Shown: in pieces, positions 61,630-64,000 of the stretch
Numbering within the stretch: position 1 is the first letter of the stretch
Layout of the letters: the number at the start of each line of letters is the position of its first letter
Source of the DNA: Parvibaculum sp.
Lineage (GTDB): Bacteria; Pseudomonadota; Alphaproteobacteria; Parvibaculales; Parvibaculaceae
DNA length: 64,000 nucleotides
Reading direction: 5' to 3'
Assembly: GCA_019635955.1 (NCBI GenBank)
Contig: JAHBYL010000012.1
Coordinates: 1-64,000 of the forward strand
Translations under genes and position numbers: made by a program
Notes under the pieces: model-generated
What the model saw: only the letters and a program-made list of their open reading frames with translations
The model's database searches: none
Told to the model about the DNA's origin: nothing

Positions 61630-62162
61630 TCGGCCTGGCCGAGAATGCTGGTCGCGAGCGCGCCCGCGTCCTGCGCGAGATCCATCACCTCGTTGGGCAG
61701 GTTTTCCGGATTGTGACGCGCATAATCCGCAAGGCGACGCATCAGCACCAGCATCTTGGGCGCGGCGGCGATCACCTTCGCCTGCAGTTCCACGCGGTCC
61801 GGCGTGAGATCGTATTCGACGCCCGGCACGCGCCAGCCGCCACCTTCATGGCTGCCCGTCACGACCACGGGGTGCGTGCCCGGCACCGGATGGTTAGGGC
61901 ACTCCTCGGCGGAGCGCCATTTGTTCGGCACGCGCACCACATGCCATTCCTCCATCTCGGGATCGAGATGGGTCAGCGTGGCGACTTCTTCGGTCTCGAG
62001 TTCCTTCGCCGCGAAATCGCGACCAAGCCCTACGTCGTAATGGATGCGCAGCGGTTCATCCATGTCCTTCACCCATTGCGGCACGATCCGCTCGATCGTC
62101 GCCCAGGTGCCCACCGGGCGCACATAGACCCGCTGGTTTTTATGGAACTGCGCTTTCGCCAT
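61626..62162 (-). CDS. Conserved hypothetical protein
   Basis: This 178-residue product begins MAKAQFHKNQRVYVRPVGTWATIERIVPQWVKDMDEPLRIHYDVGLGRDFAAKELE. The start ATG 62162 has GGAGG upstream. It resembles a small conserved alphaproteobacterial protein that I cannot name. The N-terminal part has a barrel-like RVYVRPVGTWATIERI segment, the middle contains a charged loop, and the C-terminus is helical (VIAAAPKMLVLMRRLADYA). No signal peptide or membrane helix is seen. Function is unknown. Confidence 0.75.
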   Translation of the reverse strand: MAKAQFHKNQRVYVRPVGTWATIERIVPQWVKDMDEPLRIHYDVGLGRDFAAKELETEEVATLTHLDPEMEEWHVVRVPNKWRSAEECPNHPVPGTHPVVVTGSHEGGGWRVPGVEYDLTPDRVELQAKVIAAAPKMLVLMRRLADYARHNPENLPNEVMDLAQDAGALATSILGQAD

Positions 62163-62277
62163 CTGACGAGGAGCCTCCGCCCGAATAGATGAATCCCGCG
62201 GGGATGATGCGCCGCAGGCGGTAAGCAGAGGCTTAAGGAAAATGGCTGATTTCGACCTATCCGGCCGAAAAATGGCT

Positions 62278-64000
62278 CTACTCCGCCGGTGCGCCGGGCG
62301 GGCGCCCGCCGCCGATGCCAAATCGCGCCATGAGGCCCCGCGCCGTGCCACCCGCTCGCGACACCTTTGCCCGCGCATCTTCCATCAGCGTGTAGGCGAC
62401 AGGCACCACGACGAGCGTCAGCGCGGTGGAGGAGACAAGGCCGCCGATCACCAGAATGCCCATGGCATTTCGGAACTCCGCGCCCTGGCTCGTCGACAGC
62501 GCCACCGGGATGAGGCCGCAGACCGTCGCGATCTGCGTCATCAGCACAGGGCGGAGACGCACCGGCCCCGCCTTCGCGACTGCCTCGCGCACGCCCGCAC
62601 CCGCATCGCGAAGCTGGTTCGTGTAGTCGACAAGCAGAATGCCGTTCTTCATCACGAGGCCCATCAGCGCGAGCAGAGCGATCTGGCTGAACATCGTCAT
62701 TTCCTGGCCGGATATCTTCAGCGCGATGAAGGCGCCGGCAAAGGAGAGCGGCGCCGAGAGCATGATGATCGCCGGTTGGGCGAAGCTGTTGAATTGCGAG
62801 GCGAGGATCATGTAGAGCGCGATCAGCGCCAGCAGGAAGGCGAAGCCGATGGCCGCGCCCGTTTCCTTCATCCGTTTGGAACGGCCTTCCGCGCTCCAGG
62901 AATATCCGTCCGGAAGGTTGAGTTCGGTGAGGTAGCGCTCCACTTCGGCGGAGGCCGGTCCAAGGGCGGCTCCCTGCGGATTGTTGGCGAGAATGGCGAT
63001 GCGCCGCGCCCGGTTCTGCCGCTCGATCTGCGCCGGCCCCTCCGCAACGTCGAAGCGCGCGACGTTCGACAGGTCGATGAGGCTGCCATTCGCGGCCCGC
63101 ACCTGAATGAGCGATAGCTTCGATATGTCGTCGCGCTGCCCTTCCTCGAGCCGCACACGCACATCGTAGCGCTGGCCATATTCCTCGAAACTGCCGGCCT
63201 TCATGCCGCCCACGGTCGCGCGCACGGTTTCCGCGAGCGCCCGCACCGGCACGCCGAGATCGGCCGCACGGCGGCGGTCCACCTGCACCTGCACTTCGGG
63301 CTTGCCGGAATCGTAGCTGGTCTTCGAGTCCGCAAAGAGCGGGCTTTGCCGCATCCGCGCGACCACCTGATTGGCCTGCGCTTCGAGCACGGCAAGGTCC
63401 GGGCCCTGCAGCACATACATCATGGCGTAGTCGGCGAAACCGCCGCCCGAAATCCAGGGCACATCGGCAAGCGAGATGTGCTTCGCCTCGGGCGCGGCGC
63501 GCTGCATGGCAATGCGGGTCTCATCCATGATGGGAATGAAGCTCACATCGCGCGCGTCCTTCGCCGTGAGGCCGACATAGAAGGACGCCTTGTTCACGCT
63601 CTGCTGGGCGTCGGAGCCGATCGTGTAGAAAACGGTCGTGACCTCCCGCACACCCGTCACGGCGCGTGCGACGCGCGAGGCGACGAGCCTCGTTTCCTCG
63701 ATGCCCGCACCGAAGGGGAGTTCGACAGTCGCGAGAAACTCCGAGCGGTCGGCGCGCGAGTCGAAGGCCGACGGAATGGTCCGGGCGACGAACACCGCGA
63801 GGACGAGCGAGGCGATGGCGATGAGCACAACCGCCCAGCGCGCGCCGAGCGCCCAGGTGAGCACCCGGCCGTAGAAGCGGTCGAGGGCGTCATAGGCATC
63901 GTTGAAGAAGCGGGCGAGACGGTTGTAGTTCGCAGGATCGGTTTCGCCGGGCTTCAGCACGCGCGAGCAGAGCATCGGCGTCAGCGTCAGCGAGACGAGG
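62278..64000 (-). CDS. RND-family efflux transporter, C-terminal part
   Basis: The frame is open to the right edge, where it begins ...LVSLTLTPMLCSRVLKPGETDPANYN; about 574 residues are visible. Typical RND features are the TLTPM sequence at the end of the first transmembrane bundle, FGAGIEETRLVASRVARAVTGVREVTTVFYTIG in the second periplasmic domain, and final helices with LSAPLSFAGAFIALKISGQEMTMFSQIALLALMGLVMKNGILLVDYTNQLRDAG. It is an HAE1/AcrB-type exporter driven by proton flow. The periplasmic adaptor subunit would be beyond the edge or upstream. Confidence 0.9.
   Translation of the reverse strand, partial: LVSLTLTPMLCSRVLKPGETDPANYNRLARFFNDAYDALDRFYGRVLTWALGARWAVVLIAIASLVLAVFVARTIPSAFDSRADRSEFLATVELPFGAGIEETRLVASRVARAVTGVREVTTVFYTIGSDAQQSVNKASFYVGLTAKDARDVSFIPIMDETRIAMQRAAPEAKHISLADVPWISGGGFADYAMMYVLQGPDLAVLEAQANQVVARMRQSPLFADSKTSYDSGKPEVQVQVDRRRAADLGVPVRALAETVRATVGGMKAGSFEEYGQRYDVRVRLEEGQRDDISKLSLIQVRAANGSLIDLSNVARFDVAEGPAQIERQNRARRIAILANNPQGAALGPASAEVERYLTELNLPDGYSWSAEGRSKRMKETGAAIGFAFLLALIALYMILASQFNSFAQPAIIMLSAPLSFAGAFIALKISGQEMTMFSQIALLALMGLVMKNGILLVDYTNQLRDAGAGVREAVAKAGPVRLRPVLMTQIATVCGLIPVALSTSQGAEFRNAMGILVIGGLVSSTALTLVVVPVAYTLMEDARAKVSRAGGTARGLMARFGIGGGRPPGAPAE

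Noticed and set aside
1-64000. CRISPR arrays and tandem short repeats
   Set aside because: No regularly spaced direct repeats of 23-47 bp were noticed in intergenic regions.

Overview
The window is high-GC DNA, packed with genes on both strands, from an alphaproteobacterium. The gene content points to the Hyphomicrobiales/Rhizobiales side, Parvibaculum-like. The grounds are a gene-transfer-agent (GTA) type head-tail cluster, the cycHJKL-style ccmI-ccmE-ccmF-ccmH block running into a DegP-like protease, a two-component pair and glnE, PleC/DivJ-type orphan kinases and several acyl-CoA enzymes. The genus is inference. No tRNA, rRNA, CRISPR array or insertion sequence was seen.

Left third (2-16387): a GTA-like cluster in canonical order. 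It runs capsid C-terminus, an extra capsid-adjacent protein, head-tail adaptor, head closure, tail terminator, tail tube, gp10, tail chaperone, short tape measure, DUF2460 distal tail, DUF2163 hub with clustered cysteines, NlpC/P60 peptidase, 1284-residue megatron and a DUF2793 fibre-like protein. Three junctions are interrupted by five genes for exported or lipoprotein products of unknown function. Two of the five (2669-4529) share an internally duplicated domain. Two compound palindromic repeats of a chromosomal REP type lie between structural genes. The cluster ends in what looks like a small lysis cassette: a shortened SleB-like hydrolase, a holin-like protein and a single-span membrane protein. 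A TTGACA element sits immediately before a GTTC-N7-GTTC direct repeat, the alphaproteobacterial LexA-box pattern, just upstream of the cassette. This is the best candidate in the window for an undescribed arrangement: a GTA locus carrying envelope-protein cargo and a possibly SOS-controlled release cassette.

16517-33754: housekeeping and catabolic genes. These are an SDR oxidoreductase, a pair of acyl-CoA dehydrogenases, a nitroreductase, a PepSY protein with an OmpR-type regulator and sensor kinase, and a glycine-zipper lipoprotein. The only gene-poor stretch (23284-23881) holds two terminators and a tiny minus-strand ORF with a Shine-Dalgarno sequence complementary to the whole 16S tail. 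Then come a YihY/BrkB membrane protein, a cold-shock protein with its terminator, a large unknown protein, a D-cysteine desulfhydrase-like enzyme, a CaiB/BaiF CoA-transferase, a PAS histidine kinase and a penicillin-acylase-family hydrolase.

33922-45910: cytochrome c maturation (ccmI, ccmE, ccmF, ccmH) with a chitosanase-like gene wedged after ccmI, then a DegP-like protease, a response regulator/kinase pair and glnE.

46135-64000: two tandem phytoene-desaturase-like flavoproteins translationally joined to a GcvT-fold protein; an EF-hand protein, sigma factor, putative anti-sigma factor and CnrX/CpxP-like protein array; a PuuB/PuuA-like pair for gamma-glutamylated amines; a PAS histidine kinase; aminopeptidase N; a GNAT acetyltransferase; a small conserved unknown; and the C-terminal part of an RND exporter running off the right edge.
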